A DNA stretch of 64,000 nucleotides from Blastocatellia bacterium (GCA_021463145.1 JAJTWZ010000011.1:1-64000); one strand, 5' to 3'. Shown: positions 27,366-38,578, numbered from the stretch's first letter. Program-made: numbers and translations. The notes: generated from the sequence alone by a model not told the origin.

Positions 27366-29537
27366 ATGACAATGCAACGGCTGAAAGTGCTGATTCTGAT
27401 GGCGTTTTGCATCACGGTCCCGGTTGCGCTCGCCAACTCCGCAGGTCCCAGCCCTGGCTACACCGGTGCTCCGGGTGAGAACAGCTGCCGGGAGTGCCAC
27501 GTCACCAACCAGCTCAACGACGGCGTAGGGTCCGTGGTAATCGAAGGCGTACCGGAGCAATACTCCGCCGGTGCCGATTACACCATCACCGTCCGGATTT
27601 CGCGCCCGGACCGCAGCCGTTGGGGATTCCAGCTGACCGCCCTGACCGGCAACCTCGATCCGGCCGGCACGTTTTCGGTCATCAACGCACAGCAGACTCA
27701 GATAAAGACCGAAGGCGGGCGCCAGTACGTCGAGCACCGCACCGCAGGAACATTCGCTGGAACCGGAAACGGCGCTTCCTGGACCGTCCGATGGACGGCG
27801 CCGGCCGCGACTGCGGGAATCGTTTCCTTCTATGCCGCCGCAAATGCGGCGAACAACAACGGTGCGAACACGGGTGACAACATCTACACGACATTCGTCG
27901 ATTCGGCGCCCGCAGAGGCCGGAGATCCGTTCCTGGACGTCACGGCGGCAAGCGGACTATCGGCGCAGCCTGGCGGCAACGGCGTCGCGTGGGCGGACTA
28001 CGATGGAGATGGCGACGACGATTTCCTCGTCGCCCGCGCCGGCCGCAGCCTGCTCTATCGCAACGACGGGGGCGTTTTCACCGAGGCCGGCGAGTCGGCC
28101 GGACTCGTTGCCGCCGACGACGCGCGCTCGGCCGCGTGGGGCGACGCCGACAACGACGGACGCCCCGACCTGTTCGTGGCTGGCCCGGCCGGCGGGCGGC
28201 TTTACCGGAATTCCCCAACGGCTTTCTTCGACGTTCCCGCCGAAGTGCTGGTCGAAGGATCGGTATCGGCGGGCGCGTGGGCAGATGTAGACGCGGACGG
28301 CGCTCTCGATCTGGTTGTATGCGCCGATTCCGAGCTCGTGTTGCTGATGAACGGCGGGAGCGGAGCTTTCTCGGACGAGACGACGGGGTTCGGACTTGGC
28401 GGCGTGAACGCGCCTTCGGCCGTCGCTGCCGCCGACTACGACGAAGACGGGCGACTGGACCTCGCCGTTACGACGCCAGCCGGCATTCGGCTCTTCCATC
28501 AGGAGCAGGACGGCACGTTCGAAGACGCGACGGCGAGCGCCGGAGTCGGGGGGCCGTCCGATATCCGCGACGCCGCGTGGGCCGACGGTGACGGCGATGG
28601 CTCGCTGGATCTTTTCGTGGCGGCCGGATCGGGACTCGTTCTGCTGCGCAGCGACGGAGATGGCACCTTCACGGACATGACTGCCAGCTTCGGCCTGGCT
28701 GACGTGGAAGGCGATGCGTTCGCGATCGACGATGCGAGCGGTGACGGCCGCCTCGACCTGGCCGCGATCGACGCCTCCGGTTTCTCCTTCTCCAGGTTCA
28801 ATTCGGCCGTCTTCGTGGACGCAACGGGCGAGAGCGGCATCGTCGCCGATGGTTCGGCCGCCACCTGGGCCGACGCCGATGGCGACGGCCGGGTGGACCT
28901 GCTGATCGTGTCGCAGGACGGTCTGACTATGTGGCGAAATCCGGGGACTTCGGCGACTCTGACGGTACGTGCCTTGACTGACTCGGACCGCGACGCCTCG
29001 GACGCGAATACCGGCGACGACCGCGATGCGCTTGGTGCGACGGTCATAGTCGACGAAGACGCGTTCTTCCCCTCCGGAGCGAAACAGATACGGGTCGTCG
29101 CGGGGGGCGGCGGCCGCTCGCAATCCCCGGCCAGGGCGCACTTCCTCCGGCCGCAGGCCTCCGCCGCCGCGGTGCGTGTGAAGTTCCCCGGCGGAAAGGG
29201 CCGCGAGGTCAGCGCGACCGTCACTACGGCCGACGTGCGGGATCCGCGAGCGCCGTCCGTATCGTCCGTTTCGGCGAAGCTGAAGAACGGCGTCGACAAG
29301 CTCATAGTCAACGGCAGCGGATTCCTGGTTGGCGTCGAGCGGATCGAAATCGATGACGAACGAATGGACGTCGTGAAATATCCGGAGAAGAAGCACGTCG
29401 GGGATGGAACGACAACGCGCGTGTCGGGTGAGGATACGAGTTTCGGCGCCTTGATTCCGAGAGGTAAGCCCGTCCGTGTCGTCGCGATCAACCCAACGAC
29501 CGGCGTCTTCTCCGCTCCGTTCGTGTTCGTCCGCTGA
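27366..29537 (+). CDS. Secreted UnbV/ASPIC-VCBS protein with N-terminal reelin-like domain
   Basis: 723 aa with signal peptide (1-24). Residues about 28-175 match the GYTGAPGE...CxxCH type of anchor/reelin-like domain (C41, C44, H45). FG-GAP/VCBS calcium-type repeats (DYDGDGDDD, DADNDGRPD, DVDADGALD, DYDEDGRLD, DGDGDGSLD and so on) run to about 530 and predict a seven-bladed propeller. An UnbV/ASPIC-like segment follows (GGGGRSQSPARAHF), then a C-terminal IPT/TIG-like domain. The likely role is surface adhesion or carbohydrate binding. The ribosome site is weak; a second ATG is two codons later. Confidence 0.83.
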   Translation: MTMQRLKVLILMAFCITVPVALANSAGPSPGYTGAPGENSCRECHVTNQLNDGVGSVVIEGVPEQYSAGADYTITVRISRPDRSRWGFQLTALTGNLDPAGTFSVINAQQTQIKTEGGRQYVEHRTAGTFAGTGNGASWTVRWTAPAATAGIVSFYAAANAANNNGANTGDNIYTTFVDSAPAEAGDPFLDVTAASGLSAQPGGNGVAWADYDGDGDDDFLVARAGRSLLYRNDGGVFTEAGESAGLVAADDARSAAWGDADNDGRPDLFVAGPAGGRLYRNSPTAFFDVPAEVLVEGSVSAGAWADVDADGALDLVVCADSELVLLMNGGSGAFSDETTGFGLGGVNAPSAVAAADYDEDGRLDLAVTTPAGIRLFHQEQDGTFEDATASAGVGGPSDIRDAAWADGDGDGSLDLFVAAGSGLVLLRSDGDGTFTDMTASFGLADVEGDAFAIDDASGDGRLDLAAIDASGFSFSRFNSAVFVDATGESGIVADGSAATWADADGDGRVDLLIVSQDGLTMWRNPGTSATLTVRALTDSDRDASDANTGDDRDALGATVIVDEDAFFPSGAKQIRVVAGGGGRSQSPARAHFLRPQASAAAVRVKFPGGKGREVSATVTTADVRDPRAPSVSSVSAKLKNGVDKLIVNGSGFLVGVERIEIDDERMDVVKYPEKKHVGDGTTTRVSGEDTSFGALIPRGKPVRVVAINPTTGVFSAPFVFVR

Positions 29538-29595
29538 TCGGCGGGAAGCGTTCACGAACTGGCGCAGACCCGTCTTCACCTGCGTTCATCGGCGA

Positions 29596-30810
29596 TCATG
29601 CGTTTACCGTAATGGAGATCGGGTCGTGGTCCGAAACGCGGCCGCAATCGTCCGACAGCCCCGCGATCGTTCGAGGATCCGACGGTGTAAGGTCCCGTCC
29701 GGCGAACCAGTCGAGGCGCATCGGAAGCTTCCTGTCGAGCCGGTCGATTCGACGCAGAACGTAGCGGGCCATCGGACCGGGCAGGCGCTCCGCATCCTCG
29801 AGCGAGTCGATAGGCTCGACGATAGTCACGTCATCGGTGTTCCAACCTTCGGTCCGGAATCCACCTCGCGCGAACTCCAGGAAGAGCGGTTCACGGGCTA
29901 TGGGATTGCGCAACTCCGCCTTTAGCTTCGCCACGTCTCCGAGCAGTCTCAATGTGCCCGCCGCCGTTCGCGCGAACGTGCCCCTAGGGAATGTGCTCGA
30001 GTTGAGATCGCCGGCAATGAGCGCCGGACCGCGAAAAGGAAGAGCGCCGACGACGTCCCGGATCTGACGGGCCCGGCACGCCGGGGTGTTGCGTACTTCG
30101 AGATGCGTGCCCGCAAGCGCAATCGGTCCCGCCACTGTGTCGACCGTCGCGACAATTGCAACCCGCCTGCCGTACCGCTTCTCGTGAAAGTGAAACGGTT
30201 CGAAACAGTTCGCCAGAGGCGCGACACGCACGTCGCGCAGCGCGAAGCGCGACAGGATGGCGTTGCCCTGCAGAGCTTCGGCGTTCACGCCCTCGGCTTC
30301 CAGGTCAGCGCCGACGCCCTTCGTCAGTTCGAGATGAGCCGGAGCAAATGCCCACGTAAAGCCCAGCCGCTCGGCCAGGTCGCGCGCCACGTGCCGGTTG
30401 CCCGTGCGAGCCATTCCAAGGTCGACTTCGTTCAGGAAAACCAGGTCTGCGCATGAAAGGTCAGGGTGCGTCGCGAGCGCGTCGGCAAGACCTTGGAATC
30501 TAAGCCCCTTCTCGATATTCCACTGAACGACCCGCAGTTTGGCGGGCGCGGGGGCCGGCGCATCGGGAACGCCCCCTGTCAGCGGCGTTGCGAGCAGCGC
30601 TTCGAGCTCCACCCCGTAGTTCGCGTAAAAGCGCGACGCTTTCAACTCGTCGATGCGACGTATCGGCCGAAGGCCTTCGACGAGGTGCCCTGTCTCCACG
30701 ACGGCGAATGATCGCCCGAATTGGACTGTCCTGCAAACCTGACCCGGCTCGACCGCGGTCCGGGCCGGAATGGTGCAATGGCGGACGGCGAGCCTGCGAA
30801 TCGGCGCCAC
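29596..30810 (-). CDS. Endonuclease/exonuclease/phosphatase (EEP) family enzyme
   Basis: Up to 404 aa. The EEP fold signatures are all present: VVQWNIEKG, LVFLNEVD, NAILSRF, GTHLEVR, LIAGDLNSSTF and SDHDPI, so it should be an active metal-dependent phosphoesterase. Members act on nucleic acids, inositol phosphates or phospholipids; the substrate cannot be chosen here. The 5' end is uncertain: GTG at 30810 is the longest start, and a GTG at 30699 would trim 37 poorly conserved residues. No signal peptide is visible. It is divergent from the CorC-like gene. Confidence 0.85.
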   Translation of the reverse strand: MAPIRRLAVRHCTIPARTAVEPGQVCRTVQFGRSFAVVETGHLVEGLRPIRRIDELKASRFYANYGVELEALLATPLTGGVPDAPAPAPAKLRVVQWNIEKGLRFQGLADALATHPDLSCADLVFLNEVDLGMARTGNRHVARDLAERLGFTWAFAPAHLELTKGVGADLEAEGVNAEALQGNAILSRFALRDVRVAPLANCFEPFHFHEKRYGRRVAIVATVDTVAGPIALAGTHLEVRNTPACRARQIRDVVGALPFRGPALIAGDLNSSTFPRGTFARTAAGTLRLLGDVAKLKAELRNPIAREPLFLEFARGGFRTEGWNTDDVTIVEPIDSLEDAERLPGPMARYVLRRIDRLDRKLPMRLDWFAGRDLTPSDPRTIAGLSDDCGRVSDHDPISITVNA

Positions 30811-30849
30811 TCCACCAGGGCATCGGTGCTGCGAGCCAACAGCTCACGG

Positions 30850-30855
30850 TATACT
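30850..30855 (+). promoter_or_regulatory. -10-like box just upstream of the CorC-type gene
   Basis: TATACT followed by nine bases and the ATG at 30865. There is no Shine-Dalgarno sequence, so the mRNA could be leaderless or nearly so. Confidence 0.35.
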
Positions 30856-30864
30856 CCACGGCGA

Positions 30865-32181
30865 ATGAACTTCGACATGACGGACGCGCTCTGGCGGATC
30901 GGCCTGATCCTGTTGCTCGTCGGACTGACCGCGTTCTTCGTGGCGGCCGAGTTCGCGCTCGTTGGCGTACGCAAGACGCGCGTCGAGTCGCTAGCCCGAG
31001 GCGGCAGCAGACCCGCGAAGCGGCTGAGCCGTCAACTCGAGTCGCTCGACGCCTACATTTCCGCGACCCAGCTCGGTATCACGCTGGCGAGCCTCGCTCT
31101 GGGGTGGGTCGGCGAGGAAGCTCTGGGCCATATGCTCACCGAAGCCATGATCTCGGTCATGCCGGCAAGTCTTGCCGGCGCAGCGGCCAAAACGATCGGC
31201 ATAGCGATCTCGTTTGCGATCATCACGTTCGTGCTCATCGTGCTCGGCGAGCTCGCTCCGAAAACGCTCGCCCTCCAGCGCGCGGAGTCCGTCGCGCTGA
31301 GCATTTCCCTGCCGCTCGAGGTCTTCTACAAAGCTCTCAAGTTTCCGATCTGGTTGCTGACGATCACGGGCAACCTCGTCGTCCGCGCGTTCGGCCTCGA
31401 GGCCAAGGCCGAGCACTCCGCGGTCTACACCTCCGACGAACTGCGGCAGCTCGTCGACATGAGCCACACTACCGGTCATTTGAATGCCGGAGAGCGCGAG
31501 CTCATCCACAACGTCTTCGAGTTCGCGGCAGAGACCGTTCGCGACTGCATGGTGGGGAGAACCAGCGTCACCTCGGTGTCCGTGGACCGGCCGCTGGACG
31601 AGATCGTGGAGCTGTTCCAGTCGACCGAGTATTCGCGAATTCCGGCCTTCGACGGTTCGCCGGACGAAGTAATTGGAATCCTGCACGCCCGCGACCTGCT
31701 CGGGGCAGCGGTTTCAGGGCGAGACGTACCGCCGCGGACGCTCGTGCGGCCGACGATCTTCCTGCCTCCGAACGCGCAACTCGACGAAGTGCTCGCCCGA
31801 ATGCAGCGTTCCGGCCATCACATGGCGATCGTCGTCGACGAGCACGGAGGTTTCCAGGGCATCGTCACGCTCGAAGACATCCTCGAGGAGCTCGTTGGCG
31901 AGATCCGCGACGAATTCGACGACGGTGGCGACGATCCGGTGGCCGAGCAGCCCGACGGCACGCACATAGTCGACGCATCGATCTCGATCCGCGCTCTGAA
32001 CAAGCGGCTTGGTCTCGAGGTGCCCGAATCGCCGGCCTACGTCACGCTCGCCGGCTTCCTGCTTGCGGAAACCGGATCCATCCCGCGACAGGGGACCGAG
32101 CTCGTCGCCGCCGGTCAGCGTTTCATCGTCGAAAACATCCGGCGGAACCGGATCGTCACCGTTCGGATGCTACCGGGATAG
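30865..32181 (+). CDS. CorC/HlyC-family membrane protein (CNNM/DUF21-CBS)
   Basis: 438 aa from the ATG at 30865. A DUF21/CNNM transmembrane domain (about 1-190, three to four helices) is followed by a CBS pair (about 205-330, with VIGILHARDLL and GIVTLEDILEELVGEI) and a C-terminal CorC_HlyC domain (about 345-430). Family members move Mg2+ or Co2+ or protect against metal stress; despite the old HlyC label they are not hemolysins. It is divergent from the EEP gene and 87 nt before the giant transglutaminase gene. Confidence 0.92.
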   Translation: MNFDMTDALWRIGLILLLVGLTAFFVAAEFALVGVRKTRVESLARGGSRPAKRLSRQLESLDAYISATQLGITLASLALGWVGEEALGHMLTEAMISVMPASLAGAAAKTIGIAISFAIITFVLIVLGELAPKTLALQRAESVALSISLPLEVFYKALKFPIWLLTITGNLVVRAFGLEAKAEHSAVYTSDELRQLVDMSHTTGHLNAGERELIHNVFEFAAETVRDCMVGRTSVTSVSVDRPLDEIVELFQSTEYSRIPAFDGSPDEVIGILHARDLLGAAVSGRDVPPRTLVRPTIFLPPNAQLDEVLARMQRSGHHMAIVVDEHGGFQGIVTLEDILEELVGEIRDEFDDGGDDPVAEQPDGTHIVDASISIRALNKRLGLEVPESPAYVTLAGFLLAETGSIPRQGTELVAAGQRFIVENIRRNRIVTVRMLPG

Positions 32182-32268
32182 CAGCGCGAGAATCGCTCCC
32201 GGCCCGGCAGAGGATCGTTTCGACAGGAATCCGTTGCCATCCAGAGCGCGGACGGCGAGAATGCGCGA

Positions 32269-35200
32269 ATGCGCAACCTAACGATCCGTTTACTCGCAGC
32301 CTGGGGCCTGGTTCTCGTGTTAGGCCTGCCGGGCCTTGCCGTCCAGATTCCCGTGCCGGCTCCGGTTGCGAAGAAGCAGGAGCCCGCCGCATCGGAATCC
32401 GCGGGCTCGGCACTGACGGCCAGGAGGATCGTTCTGCGGGACGAAGGTCTGATCCTTCACGTTCCGTTGTCCTGGAAGGATGGCAGCTGGCCGCTCTCGT
32501 ACGACATCGGCGACCTGGCCACGGTCAGGGTTCTTCAAGAAAGGGTGCCAGACGGCTACTCGTCCGATTCTTATGCGGATGCAATGACGCGACAGTTCAA
32601 GATTCGTCTTCGCGAAATGACCGAGCCCGTCGCGCTGCCGGCGCGCATCGCGGGACGTACCGCAACCGAGTTGAACTTCGTCACGACCGGGCCCGATGGG
32701 AGGAAGGTGCGATTCGTGTTCGTTGCCACGACTGCGGGAGAAATCGGGACGGCGTTCATGTACTACGCTCCGATCGAGGCTCCGGTGTCTACGGTGCGGG
32801 ATTTTCGCATCGTGACGGCGGCGTGCGTGTGCACGACACCGGACGAGATCGACGAGTTCACGGAACTCGTGAAGGAGTTGCCCGCGGAGACCGGCGGATC
32901 CCCGCTCGCGACTCGAGACGCGCTGATCCGGGTGATCGACGGCATCGACGTGGAGGCGCGGCGTTCCGCCGTCGCCGCACTCGTGGATGTTGCCCGAACC
33001 TCTCCGTTGCTCGTCGCCGAAGGCATCCTCGACGGACGGCCAATCGTGCGCGCATCGTCGCTCGAGGCACTCGTGGCAACCGGACAACCGGGCCTGGGCC
33101 GTCTGGTTGAAGACGGACTTTTCGACAAGGATCCGCTCGTTCGCGAGCGGACGGCGAGAGCGATCTCGAGGTCGCAGCAGGCCATAGCTGACCTCCTCGA
33201 GAGCTATCCGAGTGCCTATTTCGTCGGCGACTCCAGAGGTTTCACGATCGCATCCCTGCTTCCCGAAGCCGTCCGCGCGGAGATTGCAATTGGCGGTCTC
33301 GAATCCAACGAGTTCGTGGCCACGGTCAAGGCGCCGACGGCCATCGTTCCTGCGCCTGGCGATTCTCCCCGAGGCGTTCCCGGCGGCGTTCCCGGCGGCG
33401 TTCCTGGCGGCGTACCCGGCGGCGTGCCCGGAGGCGTACCCGGTGGCGTGCCCGGAGGCGTTCCCGGAGGCGTTCCTGGAGGCGTACCCGGTGGCGTTCC
33501 TGGCGGCGTTCCCGGAGGCGTTCCCGGCGGCGTTCCCGGTGGCGTACCCGGAGGCGTACCCGGTGGCGTTCCCAGACGCGTGCCCGGAGGTATATACGGC
33601 GGCGTTCCCGGCGGAATTCCGATCGATGAAGGCGATTCGAGTGACAACTATGGGTCGGGCAGTTCCTATATTTCCGCTCGAAGACCCTGGGCGCCGGACC
33701 AATACTTCGCACTTGCCCTTTTTCTTGGTCTTCCGAAAGATGATTTCCCGATGCCGCTAGATCAGGTCCTCGCGGCCGAAGACGACGCAATGACCGCAAC
33801 CGCGCTGAACCTGATGGTCGAGCGCGGCGAGGCGCCACCCCTGGAGTTGTTGCTGACCTGTCTCGGCACGAAGTCCGAGAGCCTGTTCCAGGCCGCTGCT
33901 CTTGCTCTGGGCCGCTTTGGCTCGATGCCGGATCTTCCTCGTATCGTGGCAAAACGGCAGGCCGCGATCGCAAGCGCGCGAAAGTACTCCTGGAGATCGA
34001 ACCCCGGAGCCGAACTCGATCTGGCGACGGCTTTGATCCGGTCGCGACACGAGGCTTCTCTTGCGGCCGGTCCGGATGCCCTTGCCTCTATCGTTCGCGC
34101 CGCCGTCGCGCGTGCCAAGTCCCGCACGACCTGGATCCGGACATCCACGGCGGCCCTTACGCGACCATCCGGCATTGCGAATGGCGCGTGGACGGCTGGC
34201 CGACACCTCGATCCGTTTGGCGGAAATCTCTTCCCGCGGCGTGTGACGTTCTATACCGCGATAGTAAACCCGAGCGCGGCCCTGGCTCACGCCGGAAGCA
34301 GTTTCGAGCACGCGAGGATGAACAACTCTGGTGACGAAGCCACAGTCGCGCTTGCACTGCGCTTCTGGCGCCAGTCCATCGCGGAATTCGCTGGAGAGTC
34401 CGCACAGGAAGTCTCCTTCGAGCGTTTCGGGATCGCGGGGACCCAACCCGTCGCCGTCGCTACCTGGTCGCCCGTCGGAGTCGAGCCCCTGGATACCCCG
34501 AATTCGTACACCGTGGCACTTCTTGGCGTGGCCGACCGCGATCGCTTCGAGCGTTTGCTTGCAAGGAGCAACACTCGGGGAGACGTCCTGAATCCGGGGG
34601 AGGTTTCCGCCGGCGCTTCGATATTGGTCCGGGTGTTGGCCATGTTCCCCACTATCGGAGCGCTGGCCGCCTTCGGACAGTTGGTGCCAGGCGCCGCCTC
34701 GGCCCCGCCGCGGCGCCCCCGCCCGGTACGATCCAGTCCCGTAACGGACTTGTCGTTCCTGTGGCACCACCAGGACGCGATTCGCGACGATACCTGCCTG
34801 GGCGTCCCTGTTCGCGTGGTCTCTCGAACAGCAATATCGACGGACGGTGACGTGTCCGCGCGAGAACTCGTCGTCGCCTACCTGGGAGATCGGGCCCTTG
34901 TCGCGTCCGGGATGGCAGCGATGGCGGACGCGCTCGCGCGACTCCGTGACGGTACTGGCTCGCTTGGCCAGGGTGCAGCGCTCCAGTCCCTGAAGTCGTC
35001 GGGCCACGACTTCATTTACTTTAGCAATGTCACCGGAAGCGGCGACGAGCCGACCGAAACTGGCTCACTCCAATTCTCCGACGACGCCTGGACGAATTCC
35101 TTCCACCTAGGCTCTGCCGAAGCCGATGCGCTCGGCCTCGAAGCGACGCTCTCACCGAGTGATGCCAAGGCGCCAGCTACGCTGCTCCCAGCTTCTACCC

Positions 35201-38088
35201 TGGCTTACGGCGTTGCACATCTCGATGCAGGGAAGGTGCTTGCCCGCTTTCCAGCAGACTTCCGGAAGTCGATCGCGGCATCCTTCCTCGCCGATTTCAC
35301 GACCAGGGTTCTGCCGGAACTCGACAGTGAATGCGGCGTCGCGCTGCTTGCCCTGCCAAAGTTGTCCGACGGCGGACCGATTCCCCACGGGAGCCTGTTC
35401 TTCGTCAAGCTGAAGACCGGCAGTCTGCAGACGCTCGCCAGTTCGGGGCGCCTTTTTGCGAAGTCTCAGCCTGAGAACCTGTCGCTCGCGATCCGAAACG
35501 GATTTCTCGTGGTCGCGGCAGACGCGCGTACGTTGGCGCGTCTGGATGAGTCCACGCGACTGGCCGCGACCCCGGCCTTCGCGAAAGTCGTAAGCGGAGT
35601 CCCTCCCGCCGTCGTCGCGTTCGCCGGCGTGAACATGGAAGTGGCTATCGCGCAGGTGAAGGCGCAGGGATTGCCGCCCGAGACCACAGCTCTGGTCAAC
35701 GCCCTGGTTTCGCTGATTCGCACATTCTCGCGCCACGAGGCCTGGGCAACGGGAGAAGCCGGAGTCGTAGATGCGCGCCTTGTCGCGAGAATCGAACGTG
35801 AAGGCGCCAACGCCGTCTCGCCCCTTACCGGGTCGTCGAACCGGGCGCTTCAGGTCGCCGTCCTTCCTTCTTTTGGCATGAACCTGGAGGGCGTATCGCG
35901 GCTCGAATCGGTGCAGTTGCGACTCCACGCAAAGTCTCCCCAGATTTTGAGTCACCTTCGCGCCGACCTCGCGTCCTCGGCCGGGTCGCCTGGTGGCACG
36001 GACGCTGAAACTTCGTTCCTGATGACCAACTCGGCACGCCGGCCCGACAATGTCCCGTCCGTGCGTCTTCCAATAACCGATCCTGCTTTCGCCTTGGAAC
36101 TTGGAGAGTCGGAGGCCATCCAGCCGAAGGATCCGGCTGTCAGCCGGCGGGCCGCCGAGATAGCGGGCGCCGACCGGGATGCCTGGTCCGTTGCGCGGAA
36201 GCTCTCCGCCTGGACCCACGCAAACCTGAATTGGAAAGTGGTTCCTGGCGCGACCCCTGCACAGACACTGGCCACACGAGAGGCGGATTGTCTCGAATTC
36301 AGTCAACTCTACGTCGCAATGGCACGGTCGGTAGGGCTTCCCTCCCGCATCGTCTTCGGTTTTGCCCACGGCGGCGACGGGTTCATCGGCCACGCATGGG
36401 TGGAAGTCTGGGCTGGCAAATGGATCGAGATCGACCCCACCTGGGGAACGGACTTCGTCGACGCCACGCACCTGCGAACTTCGGCTACAGGCGTGATCTC
36501 CTATGCACTCCTGGATCAGATAGAAGTCGACATTCTCGGGGCGGAAGGCCCTGTGCCGCCGGAACGGCTCGATGCGCAGGAGCTTTTTCGCGGCATCTGC
36601 ACCGGCCTCGAGAAGGGCACGGTGGAGCCGCTCGAGGCCGCCCTCGATTTCGATGCCGTGGCGTTGAAGCACTCAGGCGTCGATCGGATCACTGCTCTCG
36701 ATTCCGCGGCGGTGAAGGCAGTCGAGAGATCGATCGTCAGTATCGCATCCGCATTCGAAGGCCGCTACAAGCCTCCCGCCAGCGACGGAACGCGCTCTGT
36801 CAGGCTGATGAATTCCATTGTCAGCGGCGACCGGGCCACTGGTTTCGTAGAGGTCACGGAGGATTTCGAGTCCTTCTATCTCCGCCTCCACGCGCAACGC
36901 CACGGCACACGGTGGAGCCTCGTAGAGATCGAGAATCTCGACTTCGGGCTTCAACTCGTTCGAGCGACGGTGCGCCACGCAGTTCGCGCGAGCGTTCCCG
37001 GTGCCGAGCAGGGCTACCCGATCGTGGACCGTGTGCTGGCGTCTTACGAGAAGGATCCGGACACGGCGCTCTCGGTCCTCGACTCGGCGCTTACTGCGAC
37101 TCCCGGCGACCCCGAGCTTCAGTATCTCAAGGTGGTAGTGCTCAATGTCCACCAACGCTTTTCCGAATCCCTCGCCCTTCTGGAAAAGCTCGTAGCTGCG
37201 CCGAACCCGCCGCCCCTCGCCTACCTCGAACTCGGAAATAGGTTGCTTTACGCTGAGCGGGCCGACCAGACGCGGGCGCTTGCGATGTTCGAGACATACG
37301 CGCGGCTCGCGCCGGACGACCCGCGGCCGTATATCGAGATCGCGAGCGTGCTGGAGCAATCGGACCGCGCCGGTGCTGAGCGCGCCGGCAGAAGGGCGCT
37401 TTCCCTCGACCCAGCCAGCGATCAGGCGGCGCTTGTGCTCGGCGGAATACTCGTTGGCGACAACCGTGTGAGGGAAGCCGTGGCGGTCGTCGAGGGAGCG
37501 TCGCGCCTGAGCGGCAGCGAAGTAAGCGCAATCGAGAGCCTTCTGGATTACCTCCTGGAAGAAGACGACCCGGAGCCGATTCTCGAGCTGTTTCTGAAGC
37601 AGGCTCGAGACCTCGTGGAAGCGGATCCAGGTGCATGCGATTCCGTGGCGCACGGCTACCTGCAACTGGACAAGCCGCTCGTCGCGGTCAACTTCGCCCG
37701 CAGGCAGGTCGCGTTGACGCCCGACTCCGCGCGTGCCCACTCGACGCTGGCTTCTGTATGCATCGAGCTTCGACGGTTCGAGGATGCGATTGGATCGGCA
37801 ACGCGCGCACTCGAGCTCGACGGCAAGCGGACCTTATGCCACCTGTATCGTGCGATGGGTCTCTCGCAACTCGGGCGTCTCGACGAGGCGATTGCCGATC
37901 TTCGAGTGGTTGGTCGGGAGTTCCCATATCTTGCAAGCTACCTTGGCGATAACGCCTTGCTTTCGCCGCTCTTCAGCCGTGCCGATTTCAAGGCGATCGT
38001 GGACGAAGCCCGGGCGACCGTGAAAGCGAAGGAGTCCAAGGCGGAGGAGAACGAAGTGGAGGAATCGCCTGACAAGCGCACACCCTAG
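32269..38088 (+). CDS. Giant secreted transglutaminase-like/TPR protein with GVPG repeats
   Basis: 1939 aa with a signal peptide (about 5-25). HEAT-like helices occupy about 215-330. About 20 tandem GVPG units span residues 369-451. A long unrecognised region follows. A transglutaminase-like domain has a full triad: Cys1341 ([11 protein letters not shown]), His1375 (GHAWVEVW) and Asp1389 (EIDPTWG). TPR helices run from about 1570 to 1910, and the tail is Lys/Glu-rich. Such Cys-His-Asp domains act as transglutaminases or peptidases. Export and the flexible Gly/Pro hinge suggest a periplasmic or surface crosslinking or processing role, which is inferred. Confidence 0.82.
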   Translation: MRNLTIRLLAAWGLVLVLGLPGLAVQIPVPAPVAKKQEPAASESAGSALTARRIVLRDEGLILHVPLSWKDGSWPLSYDIGDLATVRVLQERVPDGYSSDSYADAMTRQFKIRLREMTEPVALPARIAGRTATELNFVTTGPDGRKVRFVFVATTAGEIGTAFMYYAPIEAPVSTVRDFRIVTAACVCTTPDEIDEFTELVKELPAETGGSPLATRDALIRVIDGIDVEARRSAVAALVDVARTSPLLVAEGILDGRPIVRASSLEALVATGQPGLGRLVEDGLFDKDPLVRERTARAISRSQQAIADLLESYPSAYFVGDSRGFTIASLLPEAVRAEIAIGGLESNEFVATVKAPTAIVPAPGDSPRGVPGGVPGGVPGGVPGGVPGGVPGGVPGGVPGGVPGGVPGGVPGGVPGGVPGGVPGGVPGGVPGGVPRRVPGGIYGGVPGGIPIDEGDSSDNYGSGSSYISARRPWAPDQYFALALFLGLPKDDFPMPLDQVLAAEDDAMTATALNLMVERGEAPPLELLLTCLGTKSESLFQAAALALGRFGSMPDLPRIVAKRQAAIASARKYSWRSNPGAELDLATALIRSRHEASLAAGPDALASIVRAAVARAKSRTTWIRTSTAALTRPSGIANGAWTAGRHLDPFGGNLFPRRVTFYTAIVNPSAALAHAGSSFEHARMNNSGDEATVALALRFWRQSIAEFAGESAQEVSFERFGIAGTQPVAVATWSPVGVEPLDTPNSYTVALLGVADRDRFERLLARSNTRGDVLNPGEVSAGASILVRVLAMFPTIGALAAFGQLVPGAASAPPRRPRPVRSSPVTDLSFLWHHQDAIRDDTCLGVPVRVVSRTAISTDGDVSARELVVAYLGDRALVASGMAAMADALARLRDGTGSLGQGAALQSLKSSGHDFIYFSNVTGSGDEPTETGSLQFSDDAWTNSFHLGSAEADALGLEATLSPSDAKAPATLLPASTLAYGVAHLDAGKVLARFPADFRKSIAASFLADFTTRVLPELDSECGVALLALPKLSDGGPIPHGSLFFVKLKTGSLQTLASSGRLFAKSQPENLSLAIRNGFLVVAADARTLARLDESTRLAATPAFAKVVSGVPPAVVAFAGVNMEVAIAQVKAQGLPPETTALVNALVSLIRTFSRHEAWATGEAGVVDARLVARIEREGANAVSPLTGSSNRALQVAVLPSFGMNLEGVSRLESVQLRLHAKSPQILSHLRADLASSAGSPGGTDAETSFLMTNSARRPDNVPSVRLPITDPAFALELGESEAIQPKDPAVSRRAAEIAGADRDAWSVARKLSAWTHANLNWKVVPGATPAQTLATREADCLEFSQLYVAMARSVGLPSRIVFGFAHGGDGFIGHAWVEVWAGKWIEIDPTWGTDFVDATHLRTSATGVISYALLDQIEVDILGAEGPVPPERLDAQELFRGICTGLEKGTVEPLEAALDFDAVALKHSGVDRITALDSAAVKAVERSIVSIASAFEGRYKPPASDGTRSVRLMNSIVSGDRATGFVEVTEDFESFYLRLHAQRHGTRWSLVEIENLDFGLQLVRATVRHAVRASVPGAEQGYPIVDRVLASYEKDPDTALSVLDSALTATPGDPELQYLKVVVLNVHQRFSESLALLEKLVAAPNPPPLAYLELGNRLLYAERADQTRALAMFETYARLAPDDPRPYIEIASVLEQSDRAGAERAGRRALSLDPASDQAALVLGGILVGDNRVREAVAVVEGASRLSGSEVSAIESLLDYLLEEDDPEPILELFLKQARDLVEADPGACDSVAHGYLQLDKPLVAVNFARRQVALTPDSARAHSTLASVCIELRRFEDAIGSATRALELDGKRTLCHLYRAMGLSQLGRLDEAIADLRVVGREFPYLASYLGDNALLSPLFSRADFKAIVDEARATVKAKESKAEENEVEESPDKRTP
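33373..33620 (+). repeat. 12-bp tandem repeat encoding GVPG
   Basis: About 20 copies of GGCGTTCCCGGC with mainly third-base changes (GGC/GGA/GGT, GTT/GTA/GTG, CCC/CCT). The last copies degenerate to [16 protein letters not shown]. Synonymous changes dominate, showing selection for the GVPG peptide. Copy number could vary between strains. Confidence 0.95.
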
Positions 38089-38120
38089 AGCGCGTCGTGG
38101 ACTCATTCGCTCTCAAGCGG

Positions 38121-38183
38121 GGGAGCCCTCCAGCGAGGGAGCTCTCCAGCGGGGAGCTCTCCAGCGAGGGCGCTATACAGCGA
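38121..38183. repeat. 16-bp tandem repeat, four copies
   Basis: Units GGGAGCCCTCCAGCGA, GGGAGCTCTCCAGCGG, GGAGCTCTCCAGCGA and GGGCGCTATACAGCGA, followed by a partial fifth, GGAGCTCTCG. Each holds a GAGCTC or CGCTATA-like core. Confidence 0.75.
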
Positions 38184-38291
38184 GGAGCTCTCGACCTTAC
38201 GGTGGAATTATTCGAAAGTGATGGCGCGCGGCACGCATCAGCGCACGGCCGATTTGCATATCAGCCGCGGGTCGCGCTCAGGCGAGTCCGC

Positions 38292-38578
38292 GACCGCGGA
38301 GCGGTCGATGAAATAGCCGTGGGTCGCGCGCAGGCGAGTGCAACGAGCCTCCGCGCGCGACCCGCGGATCAGCACGCCTCAACGCGTCGACCGCGGAGCG
38401 GTCGCACTTTTACCATCGCGACCTCGTCGCGAAGAGCACGCCGGAAGTCGCATCCTTCAAGGATCAGTGCGACCGCTCCGCGGTCGGGCTCCTTCCAGGG
38501 GTGCGTACCGGGGGTGACGGCGGATCGCTTCGCTCACCGCCGTGACCCCCGGCTATTGCCTGTGACCGCTTCGCGGTC
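38292..38578. repeat. Array of four GACCGC-NNN-GCGGTC palindromes
   Basis: GACCGCGGAGCGGTC at 38292-38306 and 38389-38403, its complement at 38471-38485, and GACCGCTTCGCGGTC at 38564-38578. Spacings of about 80-97 bp are fairly regular. Between the last two, GGGGGTGACGGCGG (38510) pairs with CCGCCGTGACCCCC (to 38550) with one mismatch. Confidence 0.75.

Noticed and set aside
27486-27500. CxxCH (CRECH) in the VCBS protein as a cytochrome c haem site
   Set aside because: The motif sits in a reelin-like anchor domain where CxxCH recurs as a family feature; there is no axial Met/His pattern, so haem binding is not claimed.
27957-29579. 540-aa minus-strand frame opposite the VCBS gene
   Set aside because: Mirrors the repeated Asp/Gly codons of the VCBS repeats; no recognisable protein signal.
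30588-33110. 840-aa plus-strand frame spanning the CorC-type gene and the start of the giant gene
   Set aside because: Covers two real genes in another frame; composition is Arg-rich noise.
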